Assembly (NCBI RefSeq): GCF_900078745.1
Contig: NZ_FKII01000043.1
Location: 1-64,000 of the forward strand
Direction of reading: 5' to 3'
From: Candidatus Ichthyocystis sparus
Lineage (GTDB): Bacteria; Pseudomonadota; Gammaproteobacteria; Burkholderiales; 2013Ark19i
DNA length: 64,000 bases
Below are positions 29,341 to 37,995 of the stretch, one piece after another. Position 1 is the stretch's first letter. Each line of letters starts with the position of its first letter. The notes below the pieces were generated by a model. It did not search any database, was not told the origin of the DNA, and worked only from the letters and a program-made list of their open reading frames with translations. The translations under genes were made by a program, and so were the position numbers.

Positions 29341-30309
29341 ATGGAATTTTTTCGCTTGTCACGAACCATTCCTTTCATGCGGTACGCTTTTGTCTTTAAC
29401 ATTTTTTCTATTTTTGTGTTTGCTTTGTCGGTATATTTTCTGTCTACTCGTGGTTTGAATTTGTCTACAGAATTTACTGGTGGAACCATAGTCGAGGTTA
29501 GATACAGTACTCCTGCAGATATTTCACTTATAAGAAGAAGCTTATTAGAAAAGGGTCTGGTGGAGACTTTTGTTCAAAATTATGGATCAAGTAATGATGT
29601 TTTAATTCGACTTTCTAACAAAGACGTCAAGCACTTAGGTATTGTTGGAGTAAACAACTTAAATACCTCTAAGCTAACTGACGATATTTTGTCGTCTGGT
29701 GGTGGCTCTCCTGTCATTAGGCGCATTGAATTTATAGGCCCTCAAGTAGGGTCCGAGCTAGTTCGAGACGGGCTAACAGCTATATGTTTAGTATGTATAG
29801 GCATTATCATATACCTCTCTATTCGCTTTGAGTGGCAGTTTGCAATATCTGCTATAATAGCTAACCTTCATGATGTGGTTATCATTCTTGGTTTTTTCTC
29901 CTTTTTTCAATGGGAGTTTTCACTTCCTGTGTTAGCGGCAGTTTTGGCAGTGTTGGGTTATTCTGTGAATGAATCAGTGGTTATTTTTGATCGTGTTCGC
30001 GAGACATTTATTAATTGTAGACACCTACCGTCAATACAGGTTCTAGATTATGCAATTACTAGCACATTGTCTCGTACCGTTATTACTCATCTCTGCACTC
30101 AGATGATGGTTACCTCTATGCTTATTTTTGGTGGGGAATCACTACATAATTTCTCTTTAGCTCTTACAATAGGCATTTGCTTTGGTATCTATTCTTCTGT
30201 CCTAGTATCAACACCTTTGCTCATGTGGTTTTGTGTTTCTAGGGACAACTTTGTGGTAGAGAAGAGAAAAGACCACAACGATGACGCCAACGCAGGTGCC
30301 GTTGTTTAG
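29341..30309 (+). CDS. secF: Protein translocase subunit SecF
   Basis: Partner of SecD, 322 residues (family about 310-325). First TM at about 12-35, then the FTGGTIVEVRY motif, the periplasmic domain, and membrane helices with FIGPQVGSELVRDGL and VLGYSVNESVVIFDRVRE, which matches the family GYSINDTVVVFDRIRE with Glu in place of the more common Asp/Thr. A cytosolic basic C-terminus follows. The ATG at 29341 is preceded by TTTAGGAGAAATATGG; an ATG four bases earlier is in another frame. Third gene of yajC-secD-secF. Confidence 0.96.
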   Translation: MEFFRLSRTIPFMRYAFVFNIFSIFVFALSVYFLSTRGLNLSTEFTGGTIVEVRYSTPADISLIRRSLLEKGLVETFVQNYGSSNDVLIRLSNKDVKHLGIVGVNNLNTSKLTDDILSSGGGSPVIRRIEFIGPQVGSELVRDGLTAICLVCIGIIIYLSIRFEWQFAISAIIANLHDVVIILGFFSFFQWEFSLPVLAAVLAVLGYSVNESVVIFDRVRETFINCRHLPSIQVLDYAITSTLSRTVITHLCTQMMVTSMLIFGGESLHNFSLALTIGICFGIYSSVLVSTPLLMWFCVSRDNFVVEKRKDHNDDANAGAVV

Positions 30310-30331
30310 TAAATAAGGGGGTTATATAGAT

Positions 30332-31204
30332 ATGCATTCTCTGTTGCTTCTGGCGGTCATAATAGCATTTTTCTGTGATCGTTTCCTTAATTCCCGGATA
30401 GCTCTACATTCGTCGCGACTTTTTTTCTATGTTGTATCTAAATCTTTCAAAATGTTATCAACCATGCTTCCTTTAGGGTTGACTCTTTTTTGCATTCCTT
30501 TTTTCTTGGCAACAATTGTATGGGGAGTTCTTTTTCTTATTTATCACCTTAATATTGTTTTTTATTTGGTGTTGGTGGTGCTGCTTTATATTTCCTTGGT
30601 TCCGTTTCACTCCTTTGTAATTGATAGCTATCCTGATACTGATTCCTCCGATGGCCATCAATTTACTAGCAAAGGCTCTGCAGTGATTTCTGTTTGGGCA
30701 GAACAATATGGTTTATCTGTTGATGAAAATTCTTACAGTGATGTTTGCTGGGCAGGGCTTTTGTTTGAAAGAATTATATTTGCTCCTTTGTTATGGTCTC
30801 TTGTTATCGGCCCGTGGGGGCTTGTTTTTTATTTCTCATATTCTCAGACTAAAAAGTTTTTGGCCACGCAGTGCTTGAGCTCACCTTTTTTTCTTGGGAT
30901 TTTTGAGTGGTGCGATTTAATTCCGTCTAGGCTTATGGGATTGTTTATGTGCTTGCTGACTAATTTTTCCAATTTCTTTCATCGTGTGGATTGGTTTTCC
31001 TATCCACCAAATTTCGTACCAGGAAATTCTGATAAATTTACTCTGTCTTTCCTACAACTATTTTTTCTTCACGACGATTCTTCGTCCGTGGTCCAAGATA
31101 GTGATTTGGATAATAAGGCATTTTCATTGTTTCGTAGGACGTATTATGGAATGATGATGATAGTTTTTGCTTTATTGATTATTCAAGCTACCGTTCTCTT
31201 TTGA
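30332..31204 (+). CDS. CobD/CbiB- or AmpE-like membrane protein
   Basis: 290-residue inner-membrane protein with several hydrophobic segments (about 1-18, 45-95, 145-170 and 268-289). The pattern ...ERIIFAPLLWSLVIGPWGLVFYF matches the family sequence of the CobD/CbiB/AmpE superfamily (roughly F-APLFW-LLGP-GALLYR), as do the AWAERYG-like VWAEQYG and the LxxIPSRLxGL-like LIPSRLMGLF. CobD makes adenosyl-cobinamide, whereas AmpE-like proteins in Proteobacteria often have unclear roles. No other cobalamin gene lies nearby, so an AmpE-like orphan is at least as likely. Located 22 bases after secF, probably in the same transcript. Its last 17 bases overlap the end of queA on the other strand. Confidence 0.65.
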   Translation: MHSLLLLAVIIAFFCDRFLNSRIALHSSRLFFYVVSKSFKMLSTMLPLGLTLFCIPFFLATIVWGVLFLIYHLNIVFYLVLVVLLYISLVPFHSFVIDSYPDTDSSDGHQFTSKGSAVISVWAEQYGLSVDENSYSDVCWAGLLFERIIFAPLLWSLVIGPWGLVFYFSYSQTKKFLATQCLSSPFFLGIFEWCDLIPSRLMGLFMCLLTNFSNFFHRVDWFSYPPNFVPGNSDKFTLSFLQLFFLHDDSSSVVQDSDLDNKAFSLFRRTYYGMMMIVFALLIIQATVLF

Positions 31205-32207
31205 GAAGCATAGCATCGCCGTAGCTGAATAGTCGGTAGTTGTTTTTCAATCCTTCGTCGTAGCATCTTTTTATTATGTTATGTCCGGCAAAGCTTGATA
31301 CCAATACAATGAGGGATGATTTCGGTTGGTGAAAATTTGTGATTAATAGGTCTGTGATCCTAAATTTAAATCCAGGTTTTATGAATAGTGTTGTAGACTG
31401 CCATTCATCGCTTTCATTTTGATGTTGTGCATAGCTTTCTAAGGCTCGTACGACGGTTGTTCCAACAGCGATGATCTTTTTTCCATTCTTTATAGCTCTG
31501 CTTAGTATTTTTCTCGTTTTATTTGGTACCCTATAGTACTCTCTATGCATTTTGTGATTACTGAGGTCTTCGGTGTGAATTTTCTGAAACGTTCCTGCAC
31601 CAACGTGTAAAGTAATGTCACAAAACTCGATTCCTATTTTCTTTAATTTGTCTATAAGACTTTCTGTAAAATGTAATCCAGCAGTCGGGGCCGCAACTGA
31701 CCCTGGAACGTTGGCAAATACTGTTTGGTAATTGTATGCGTCGGAATCAAATGCTTTTCTGTTTAGATAGGGCGGTATCGGTATTTCCCCATACTCATTA
31801 AAAATCGACATTATATTTTGTGATTCTCCTAAAAAAAAAGTACCATCTACTCTTTCCTTAATTACAATCAATGCTCTGTTGTCAATTATGACGGAAAACG
31901 GTAGTTGTGGTTTTTTGTGGGTTTTAATTTGTACCATGGCAAGATCACTGCTAATAAGTCTTTCTAGGAATATTTCTATGCTACCGCCAGTCTCTTTTCT
32001 TCCTATAAGTCTTGCGCGAATGACTTTTGTATTGTTTATTACTATGATGTGCTCTTCTGTTAAAATTTCTGGTAGTTGGTAAATGAACTGATGCTTTATG
32101 TCTTGATTTGTGGACGCATTCATAAGTCGGGCGGATTCCCTCCCTTGCGCAGGGTGTTGCGCAATTTGATCATGGTCAAAATTAAAGTCAAAATCAGATA
32201 GTTTCAC
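31188..32207 (-). CDS. queA: S-adenosylmethionine:tRNA ribosyltransferase-isomerase QueA
   Basis: Cytosolic enzyme that transfers and isomerises the ribosyl part of AdoMet onto preQ1 in tRNA, giving epoxyqueuosine. 339 residues (family about 340-356). Start MKLSDFDFNFDHDQIAQHPA matches the family L-x-DFDF-LP--LIAQ-P. Other marks: VINNTKVIRARLIG, GSVAAPTAGLHFTE, LHVGAGTFQ and VGTTVVRALES. The tgt gene that normally accompanies queA is not in the window. The 3' end overlaps the CobD-like gene by 17 bases; the tRNA-Leu gene lies upstream in the opposite direction. Confidence 0.97.
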   Translation of the reverse strand: MKLSDFDFNFDHDQIAQHPAQGRESARLMNASTNQDIKHQFIYQLPEILTEEHIIVINNTKVIRARLIGRKETGGSIEIFLERLISSDLAMVQIKTHKKPQLPFSVIIDNRALIVIKERVDGTFFLGESQNIMSIFNEYGEIPIPPYLNRKAFDSDAYNYQTVFANVPGSVAAPTAGLHFTESLIDKLKKIGIEFCDITLHVGAGTFQKIHTEDLSNHKMHREYYRVPNKTRKILSRAIKNGKKIIAVGTTVVRALESYAQHQNESDEWQSTTLFIKPGFKFRITDLLITNFHQPKSSLIVLVSSFAGHNIIKRCYDEGLKNNYRLFSYGDAMLLKRER

Positions 32208-32377
32208 AGCTTTGATATTACAATGAAGAATGCAATTATACTACCATACGGTGCATAACTTGATCTGAGGTTCAGTATTTGATTTTTTGTAACGTGTTAG
32301 TTAATGCATATTTTTGTGGGACAATACTGACCACTTGAATTATCATGTTCTTTTGATAATAATGATTCCAGTTTGTA

Positions 32378-32464
32378 GCCGAAGTGGTGGAATAGGTAGA
32401 CGCGCTGGACTCAAAATCCAGTGCCCGTGAGGGCGTGAGAGTTCGATTCTCTCCTTCGGCACCA
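32378..32464 (+). tRNA. tRNA-Leu (CAA)
   Basis: 87-base tRNA with the 3' CCA encoded (32462-32464). Acceptor stem GCCGAAG pairs with CTTCGGC. The anticodon stem CTGGA/TCCAG holds the loop CTCAAAA, giving anticodon CAA for UUG codons. The long variable arm (around TGCCCGTGAGGGCGT) is typical of class II leucine tRNAs. T-arm GAGAGTTCGATTCTCTC is present. It lies between divergent queA and tatD. Confidence 0.97.
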
Positions 32465-32490
32465 TCTTTCTTATTTTATAATATATACAT

Positions 32491-33273
32491 ATGCTAGTTG
32501 ACTCGCACTGCCATATTCATTTTCCTCAGTTCTCGGGCAAGGTTTCTGAGATTGTTGATAACATGCTTTCCACTGGCGTAGTTCACGCGCTTTGTGTTTC
32601 TGTTGATCAAAATGATTATGAAGTTTTACTTGAAACAATAGAACCTTTCCCTTGTTTATCTGCATCTTTTGGTATTCATCCTTTACATAATGCTGAGCTT
32701 ATTTCTGAGGAAGATTTAGCTCTTATGGCTCAAAGGTCCAATCGCGTTGTTGCAATTGGTGAAACGGGCTTAGATTACTATCGCGTTGCCGATAAAGGTG
32801 ATATTTCTATTCAGCAAGAGATGTTTAGGAGGCACATAAGTGTTGCTAAGAAATTAAAAAAGCCACTTATTGTACATTGTCGTCAAGCTGGATCTGACGT
32901 TATCCGCATATTAAAGGAGGAGGGCGGCGATGTTGTTGGAGGGGTTATGCACTGCTGTACCGAGTCTGAATCTTTTGTTGAGCAAGCAATGGAGATTTCC
33001 TTCTTTATATCGTATTCTGGTATTGTCACCTTTAAGAATGCACGTGAAGTTCAATCTGTGGCTAAATTGATTCCACTTTCTAGGCTATTGATTGAGACTG
33101 ATTCCCCCTATCTTGCTCCAATTCCATTTCGTGGCTCTACAAATCAGCCCGCATATGTGGCTCATGTTGCACAGAAATTGTCAGAATTAAAGGGTATACC
33201 ACTAGATGAATTGGCTAATGCCACTACTTCTAATTTTTTTAAGCTTTTTAATATCGTTATTACTGAAGACTAA
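32491..33273 (+). CDS. TatD-family metal-dependent hydrolase
   Basis: 260 residues, the normal length of TatD/YcfH-type proteins. Amidohydrolase-type barrel with N-terminal metal ligands VDSHCHIHF, a conserved Glu in VAIGETGLDYY, His in PLIVHCRQA and MHCCTESES, and Asp in LIETDSPYLAP. Members act as 3'-5' DNA exonucleases or deoxyribonucleases in the cytosol; which paralogue (TatD, YcfH or YjjV) cannot be told, but EDLA...RSNRVVAIGETGLDYY is closest to YcfH. Starts 26 bases after tRNA-Leu. Confidence 0.92.
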   Translation: MLVDSHCHIHFPQFSGKVSEIVDNMLSTGVVHALCVSVDQNDYEVLLETIEPFPCLSASFGIHPLHNAELISEEDLALMAQRSNRVVAIGETGLDYYRVADKGDISIQQEMFRRHISVAKKLKKPLIVHCRQAGSDVIRILKEEGGDVVGGVMHCCTESESFVEQAMEISFFISYSGIVTFKNAREVQSVAKLIPLSRLLIETDSPYLAPIPFRGSTNQPAYVAHVAQKLSELKGIPLDELANATTSNFFKLFNIVITED

Positions 33274-33286
33274 GTGTAGATGATGC

Positions 33287-33315
33287 CTGATTTTTATTTC
33301 GCTTTATGATATACT
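33287..33315 (+). promoter_or_regulatory. Putative sigma-70 promoter for rpsO-pnp
   Basis: A TATACT -10 hexamer (33310-33315) and a weaker CTGATT -35 (33287-33292) with 17-base spacing lie about 55 bases before the rpsO start. Judged by eye only. Confidence 0.4.
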
Positions 33316-33370
33316 CTCTCGGTTCGTGTATGTTTTGTTGATTCATTGATTGGTCTGAAAGTGGGGCAAT

Positions 33371-33640
33371 ATGTCTATATCACCTGGTGACAAGTCGGAG
33401 GTTATCTCGAATTTTTCCCGCAAAGAAGGGGATACTGGTTCAACTGAAGTACAGGTTGCTCTTTTGACTGCTCGTATAACGAATCTTATGTCTCATTTCA
33501 AAATTCACGGAAAGGATTTACATTCCAGGAGAGGTCTACTAAAGTTGGTTTCGCAACGTAGGAGACTACTGGATTATTTAAAGAGAAAAGATTTTGATGG
33601 CTACAAGTCATTAATTGGAAGATTGGGCTTGCGTAAGTAG
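33371..33640 (+). CDS. rpsO: 30S ribosomal protein S15
   Basis: 89 residues, the standard length. Contains the hallmark [37 protein letters not shown] and LLDYLKRKD that bind 16S rRNA helices 20-22. Followed by an intrinsic terminator and then pnp, the order seen widely in Proteobacteria, where S15 also controls its own translation. Confidence 0.98.
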   Translation: MSISPGDKSEVISNFSRKEGDTGSTEVQVALLTARITNLMSHFKIHGKDLHSRRGLLKLVSQRRRLLDYLKRKDFDGYKSLIGRLGLRK

Positions 33641-33671
33641 TAGTAGTTCGTTTTTGAGTTCCTGTTTTCTT

Positions 33672-33703
33672 GGCGGTTCTCGGTTGCGAGCTCCGCCTTT
33701 TTT
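33672..33703 (+). terminator. Intrinsic terminator between rpsO and pnp
   Basis: Hairpin GGCGG ... CCGCC (33672-33697) with an inner CTCG/CGAG stem, followed by TTTTTT (33698-33703). In E. coli the same intergenic space has a terminator plus an RNase III site; partial read-through into pnp is likely here too. Confidence 0.85.
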
Positions 33704-33752
33704 GACTTATGCTTGTTTTTAGTTATTCCTTTGTTTATCTGGGAGATTCTGG

Positions 33753-35822
33753 GTGTTAAAAAGAGTTGTTAAAGAATTCCAATATGGAGATCACAAGGTT
33801 CGCCTGGAAACAGGTATGATTGCTCGCCAGGCAGATGGTGCCGTTGTGGTGAATATTGAGGATACTATAGTTTTAGCTACTGTTGTGGCAAAAAAAGAGT
33901 TGTCTGCAGAACAGGGATTTTTCCCTTTGACTGTCGATTACATAGAAAAATCTTATGCTGCAGGTAAAATTCCTGGTGGATTTTTTAAGCGAGAAGGGCG
34001 TTCCGCTGAACGTGAAACATTGGTAGCTCGTCTTATTGATCGACCATTACGTCCTTTGTTCCCAAAGTCCTTCTTCAATGAGGTTCAGGTTGTACTAACT
34101 GTTTTATCTGTTAATCAAGAAATTGACCCAGATGTTCCAGCTATGATCGCCGCCTCTGCAGCTGTTACTCTGTCTGGTATACCCTTCTCCGGGCCAATTG
34201 CTGCGGCAAGAGTTGGCTATGTGGATGGGAAATTTGTTCTTAATCCTTCTATTAGTATCCGCAGGAATTCACGACTTGATCTTATCGTTTCTGGCACTTC
34301 ATCTGCAATTTTGATGGTAGAGTCTGATGCAGATATGTTAAGCGAAGAAATTATGCTAGAAGCTGTTATGTTTGGACATCGTGAGCAGCAGGTTGTAATT
34401 AAATCTATTTGTGAGCTTGCTAATGAAGTTGGAAATCAAGTTTGGGATTGGGTTGAGCCAGAAGACGATTTAAAGCTCAAGGAAGATGTGGAGAAAATTG
34501 CTCGTAAAAGTTTGGAAAATGCTTATCGTATCCGTGATAAAAAGGCGCGTAATCTTGCAATTGACAAGTCTTTTTCTGATGTTCTTGAAAAATTACTTCC
34601 TGAAGGACACAAAGAATCACTTCTGAAGTCTGTATTTTTTATTCTTGAGTATTCTATAGTTAGGACTGCCATTCTTTCTGGTGAACCTAGGATAGATGGA
34701 CGCGATACTCGTACTGTTCGCCCGTTAGATATAAAAACTAGTATTTTGCCTAGAGCTCATGGATCTGCTCTTTTCACACGAGGTGAAACTCAGGCTCTTG
34801 CTGTAACTACTTTAGGTACTGAAAGTGATGCTCAGGTTGTGGACGGTTTAGTAGGAGATACTAGGGAAAGCTTTATCCTTCATTACAATATGCCCGGTTA
34901 TGCTACTGGGGAAGTTGGTCGTATGGGAGCGCCAAAGAGGCGCGAGATTGGGCATGGCCGTTTAGCAAGGAGGGCTTTGGCTGCTGTTGTTCCTAGTAAG
35001 AAAGATTTTCCCTACACCATAAGGCTTGTATCTGAAATTACTGAATCTAATGGTTCTTCCTCCATGGCTTCTGTTTGTGCGGGTTGTCTTTCCTTAATGG
35101 ATGCGGGTGTTCCGTTGGCTTCGCATGTCGCAGGCGTTGCTATGGGTCTGATTAAAGAAGGTAACTGTTTTGCTATTCTTACCGATATCATAGCTGATGA
35201 AGATCACTTAGGGGATATGGATTTCAAAGTTGCTGGAACTGAATTAGGGATTACAGCTTTGCAAATGGACATAAAGATAGATGGCATAACTGAAGAAATT
35301 ATGCACATTGCTCTGTTACAGGCTAAAGAAGGAAGATTGCATATACTAAGTGCCATGAAGAATGCTCTTTCTTCTGCCCGTATGGATTTATCAGCTTTTG
35401 CCCCTCGTATTTCTTGCATACACATAAATCCTGAAAAAATACATCTACTAATTGGTAAGGGTGGGGGGACCATAAAAAACCTAACAGAGGAAACTAGGAC
35501 TTCCATAGATATAAAGGATGATGGCACGGTTAGTGTTGCTTCATCTGACTTGTCTTGTGTTGAAGAAGCCGTTAGACGTATCCAAATACTTACCGCTGAA
35601 ATTGTTGTCGGTAAAACTTATGATGGCAAGGTGTCACGTGTTCTTGATTTTGGTGTAATTGTTGATATTCTTCCGGGGCGAGATGGTTTGTTGCACATTA
35701 GCCAGATGGTAAGGGATAAGAGCCAAAAAATTAGTGATATTTATTCTGAAGGTCAGATTATTTCTGTGAAGGTGATTGGTCTAGATGATCGGGGTCGTCC
35801 TCGTCTATCTTTGAAATTGTGA
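33753..35822 (+). CDS. pnp: Polyribonucleotide nucleotidyltransferase (PNPase)
   Basis: Phosphorolytic 3'-5' exoribonuclease of the degradosome, 689 residues (family about 700). Two RNase PH-like domains (about 1-140 and 310-520), with [10 protein letters not shown] and RPLRPLFPK in the first and [28 protein letters not shown] and [10 protein letters not shown] in the second. The catalytic Asp region reads [20 protein letters not shown]. Then a KH domain with [11 protein letters not shown] and a C-terminal S1 domain ([20 protein letters not shown]). The start is a GTG at 33753 after GGGAGATTCT. The C-terminal tail after S1 is very short. Confidence 0.97.
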   Translation: MLKRVVKEFQYGDHKVRLETGMIARQADGAVVVNIEDTIVLATVVAKKELSAEQGFFPLTVDYIEKSYAAGKIPGGFFKREGRSAERETLVARLIDRPLRPLFPKSFFNEVQVVLTVLSVNQEIDPDVPAMIAASAAVTLSGIPFSGPIAAARVGYVDGKFVLNPSISIRRNSRLDLIVSGTSSAILMVESDADMLSEEIMLEAVMFGHREQQVVIKSICELANEVGNQVWDWVEPEDDLKLKEDVEKIARKSLENAYRIRDKKARNLAIDKSFSDVLEKLLPEGHKESLLKSVFFILEYSIVRTAILSGEPRIDGRDTRTVRPLDIKTSILPRAHGSALFTRGETQALAVTTLGTESDAQVVDGLVGDTRESFILHYNMPGYATGEVGRMGAPKRREIGHGRLARRALAAVVPSKKDFPYTIRLVSEITESNGSSSMASVCAGCLSLMDAGVPLASHVAGVAMGLIKEGNCFAILTDIIADEDHLGDMDFKVAGTELGITALQMDIKIDGITEEIMHIALLQAKEGRLHILSAMKNALSSARMDLSAFAPRISCIHINPEKIHLLIGKGGGTIKNLTEETRTSIDIKDDGTVSVASSDLSCVEEAVRRIQILTAEIVVGKTYDGKVSRVLDFGVIVDILPGRDGLLHISQMVRDKSQKISDIYSEGQIISVKVIGLDDRGRPRLSLKL

Positions 35823-36008
35823 TTATTTGTTTTTTAAAATGGGCCGTTAACGCATGGGTGTGGTGTTTTCTTCACATGCCGGGAAATACCTGGTTCGGTT
35901 GAGTCTTTACTCCACGCTGTTGCTTCTTTCAGTTTTTGGGATTGTTGTCTCTTGTGTTACAATCCCTTGCCGTTGGCTCTTTTGGGGTTGTTCTCTTCTG
36001 TGTTGCTT

Positions 36009-36458
36009 ATGGATGATTTTTTGCCTTGGCTGGAGATGACGCTGTCTGGCTTAGGGTACGAGTTGGTGGATTTTGAGTTATCCCCCGGGGGACTTATTCG
36101 CTTGTTTATTGATCACAAAAATGGCGTTTCTATTGGTGATTGTGCGCGGGTTAGCAGGCACTTATCGAAGGCATTTGCTGTTAAGGGTGTGGAATACGAT
36201 AATCTTGAGGTTTCATCTCCTGGCTTGAATCGAGCACTTAAAAAGGCGGCTGATTTTGATCGCTTCAAGAACCATGAAGTTAAGGTTGTACTTTCCCAAC
36301 CGATAGTTGTAGGCGATCTAGTTTTTTCTAAAACTGTTGTGGGTTTGCTTCTTGCTTTTGATCAAGCTAAGAATGAGATGACATTTTTAGTTAATGATTG
36401 TGAGGTTACTCTTTCTTTAGATAAGACAAGGAAGGTTTGTTTGGTGTCAAAGTTTTGA
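36009..36458 (+). CDS. rimP: Ribosome maturation factor RimP
   Basis: 149 residues from the ATG at 36009. Needed for 30S maturation. N-terminal domain LSGLGYELVDFELSPGGLIR and then IGDCARVSRHLSKAF, matching the family I-DC--VSR--S; VSSPGLNRALKKAADFDRF is the best-conserved block. The frame is open further left to 35952, but that part (LPLALLGLFSS) is not family-like. The ribosome site before 36009 is weak, so a start upstream cannot be excluded. First gene of rimP-nusA-infB-rbfA-truB. Confidence 0.93.
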   Translation: MDDFLPWLEMTLSGLGYELVDFELSPGGLIRLFIDHKNGVSIGDCARVSRHLSKAFAVKGVEYDNLEVSSPGLNRALKKAADFDRFKNHEVKVVLSQPIVVGDLVFSKTVVGLLLAFDQAKNEMTFLVNDCEVTLSLDKTRKVCLVSKF

Positions 36459-36498
36459 AAGGCAACTTTTTAGATTTGGCACTGTCCTAGGGGGCTAG

Positions 36499-37971
36499 AT
36501 GAGTCGAGATTTGTTGTTGATTGTTGATGTTCTCGCGCGCGAGAAAAATGTTGATAAGGACATTGTTTTTGTTGCCGTAGAGTCTGCCTTGGCTTCGGCT
36601 ACGAAGAAGAATTTTCGTAACGAAGTTAGTGTTAGGGTTTCTGTTGATCGAGAAACCGGTGAATATCGTACCTTCCGTTATTGGGAAATAGTTTCCGATG
36701 AGGACCTTGATGATCCATCCCATCAAATTCAGTTTTCTCAGGCCCTTCTTAAGGATCCTAGCGCTGCTGTAGGAGGCCACATAGAGGAGGAAATTCCCTC
36801 TGTAGAGCTTGGACGCGTGGGAGCTCAAGCGGCTAGGCAGGTTATTGTTCAGAGGATTCGTGATGCCGAACGGGAACAAATACTAAATGACTTTTTGCGT
36901 AGAACTGATAAGTTAGTCAGTGCTGTTGTAAAGCGTGTTGATCGCACCCAAGCTATAGTTGATTGTGGTCGTGTTGAGGCTGTACTTAGGCGCGAACATA
37001 TGATACCTAAAGAGAATTTAAGAGTTGGTGATCGTATACGTGCGTATTTGTATCGGGTTGACTCGTCGGCTCGTGGGCATCAGATAGAGCTATCTCGTAC
37101 AGCCCCTGAACTTATTATTAAGTTGTTTGCTTTGTATGTTCCCGAGATTAGTGAGGGCACTATTGAGATTAAGAGTGCCGTTCGAGATCCGGGGTTGCGC
37201 GCTAAAATTGCTGTGAAGAGTTACGATCAGCGCATTGATCCGATTGGTACATGTGTTGGGATACGCGGTTCTCGTGTTCAATCTGTTACTCAGGAGTTAT
37301 TGGGTGAGAGAGTAGATATAGTAATATGGTCCCCAGAGCCGGCGCGGTTTGTAATTAATGCCTTGGCTCCGGCAGAGGTAAGTAGCATAGTAGTTGATGA
37401 AGAAAATGCTTCTATGGATGTTGTTGTCGACGAAGATAACTTAGCAATAGCCATTGGGGCCAAGGGACAAAATGTTCGTCTTGCTTCTGAGCTTACTGGG
37501 TGGACTATAAATCTTATGACACTTGAGGAAAAAGAGAAGAAAGGAGAGGAGGAGCTTCTTCGCCTGAGAGAATTGTTTACTAGCAGCTTAGGTGTTGATA
37601 GTGATATTGCTGATGTTTTTATTCGCGAGGGTTTTGTGACGGTGGAGGAGGTGGCATATATTCCTCTTAATGAATTACTTGAGATTTTTGATCTTGAAGA
37701 GAAATTGCTTGAAGGGATTAGGTCGCGTGCCCATAATTTTTTACTTACTCAGGCCATAGCTGCAGAACAGAAGATGGGTGCTGTTTCTGAAGATCTTCTT
37801 TCACTTGAAGGTATTGATAGTGGGTTATTGTCTCTTCTTGTATCACACGATATTTTAGACAGGGAGTCTCTTGCTGAATTATCTGTTGATGAGCTTGTTG
37901 AGATAGTTAACATTGATGAAAAACGTGCAAGTGATATCATCGTACGGGCACGTGCGCATTGGTTCGATTAG
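36499..37971 (+). CDS. nusA: Transcription termination/antitermination factor NusA
   Basis: RNA polymerase-binding elongation factor, 490 residues (E. coli 495). N-terminal polymerase-binding domain (1-125), S1 domain (about 135-200, ending GHQIELSRTAPELI), two KH domains with IDPIGTCVGIRGSRVQSVTQ and AIAIGAKGQNVRLASELTGW, and two C-terminal helix-hairpin-helix acidic repeats (about 365-490). The latter are present in Proteobacteria. Sits between rimP and infB in the conserved operon. Confidence 0.97.
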   Translation: MSRDLLLIVDVLAREKNVDKDIVFVAVESALASATKKNFRNEVSVRVSVDRETGEYRTFRYWEIVSDEDLDDPSHQIQFSQALLKDPSAAVGGHIEEEIPSVELGRVGAQAARQVIVQRIRDAEREQILNDFLRRTDKLVSAVVKRVDRTQAIVDCGRVEAVLRREHMIPKENLRVGDRIRAYLYRVDSSARGHQIELSRTAPELIIKLFALYVPEISEGTIEIKSAVRDPGLRAKIAVKSYDQRIDPIGTCVGIRGSRVQSVTQELLGERVDIVIWSPEPARFVINALAPAEVSSIVVDEENASMDVVVDEDNLAIAIGAKGQNVRLASELTGWTINLMTLEEKEKKGEEELLRLRELFTSSLGVDSDIADVFIREGFVTVEEVAYIPLNELLEIFDLEEKLLEGIRSRAHNFLLTQAIAAEQKMGAVSEDLLSLEGIDSGLLSLLVSHDILDRESLAELSVDELVEIVNIDEKRASDIIVRARAHWFD

Positions 37972-37995
37972 ATTTACCATTTAAAGGTTTTGTGC

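Noticed and set aside
35854-36039. Open frame of 61 codons before rimP
   Set aside because: Hydrophobic text with no similarity or good start. It overlaps the rimP N-terminus in another frame and is probably chance.
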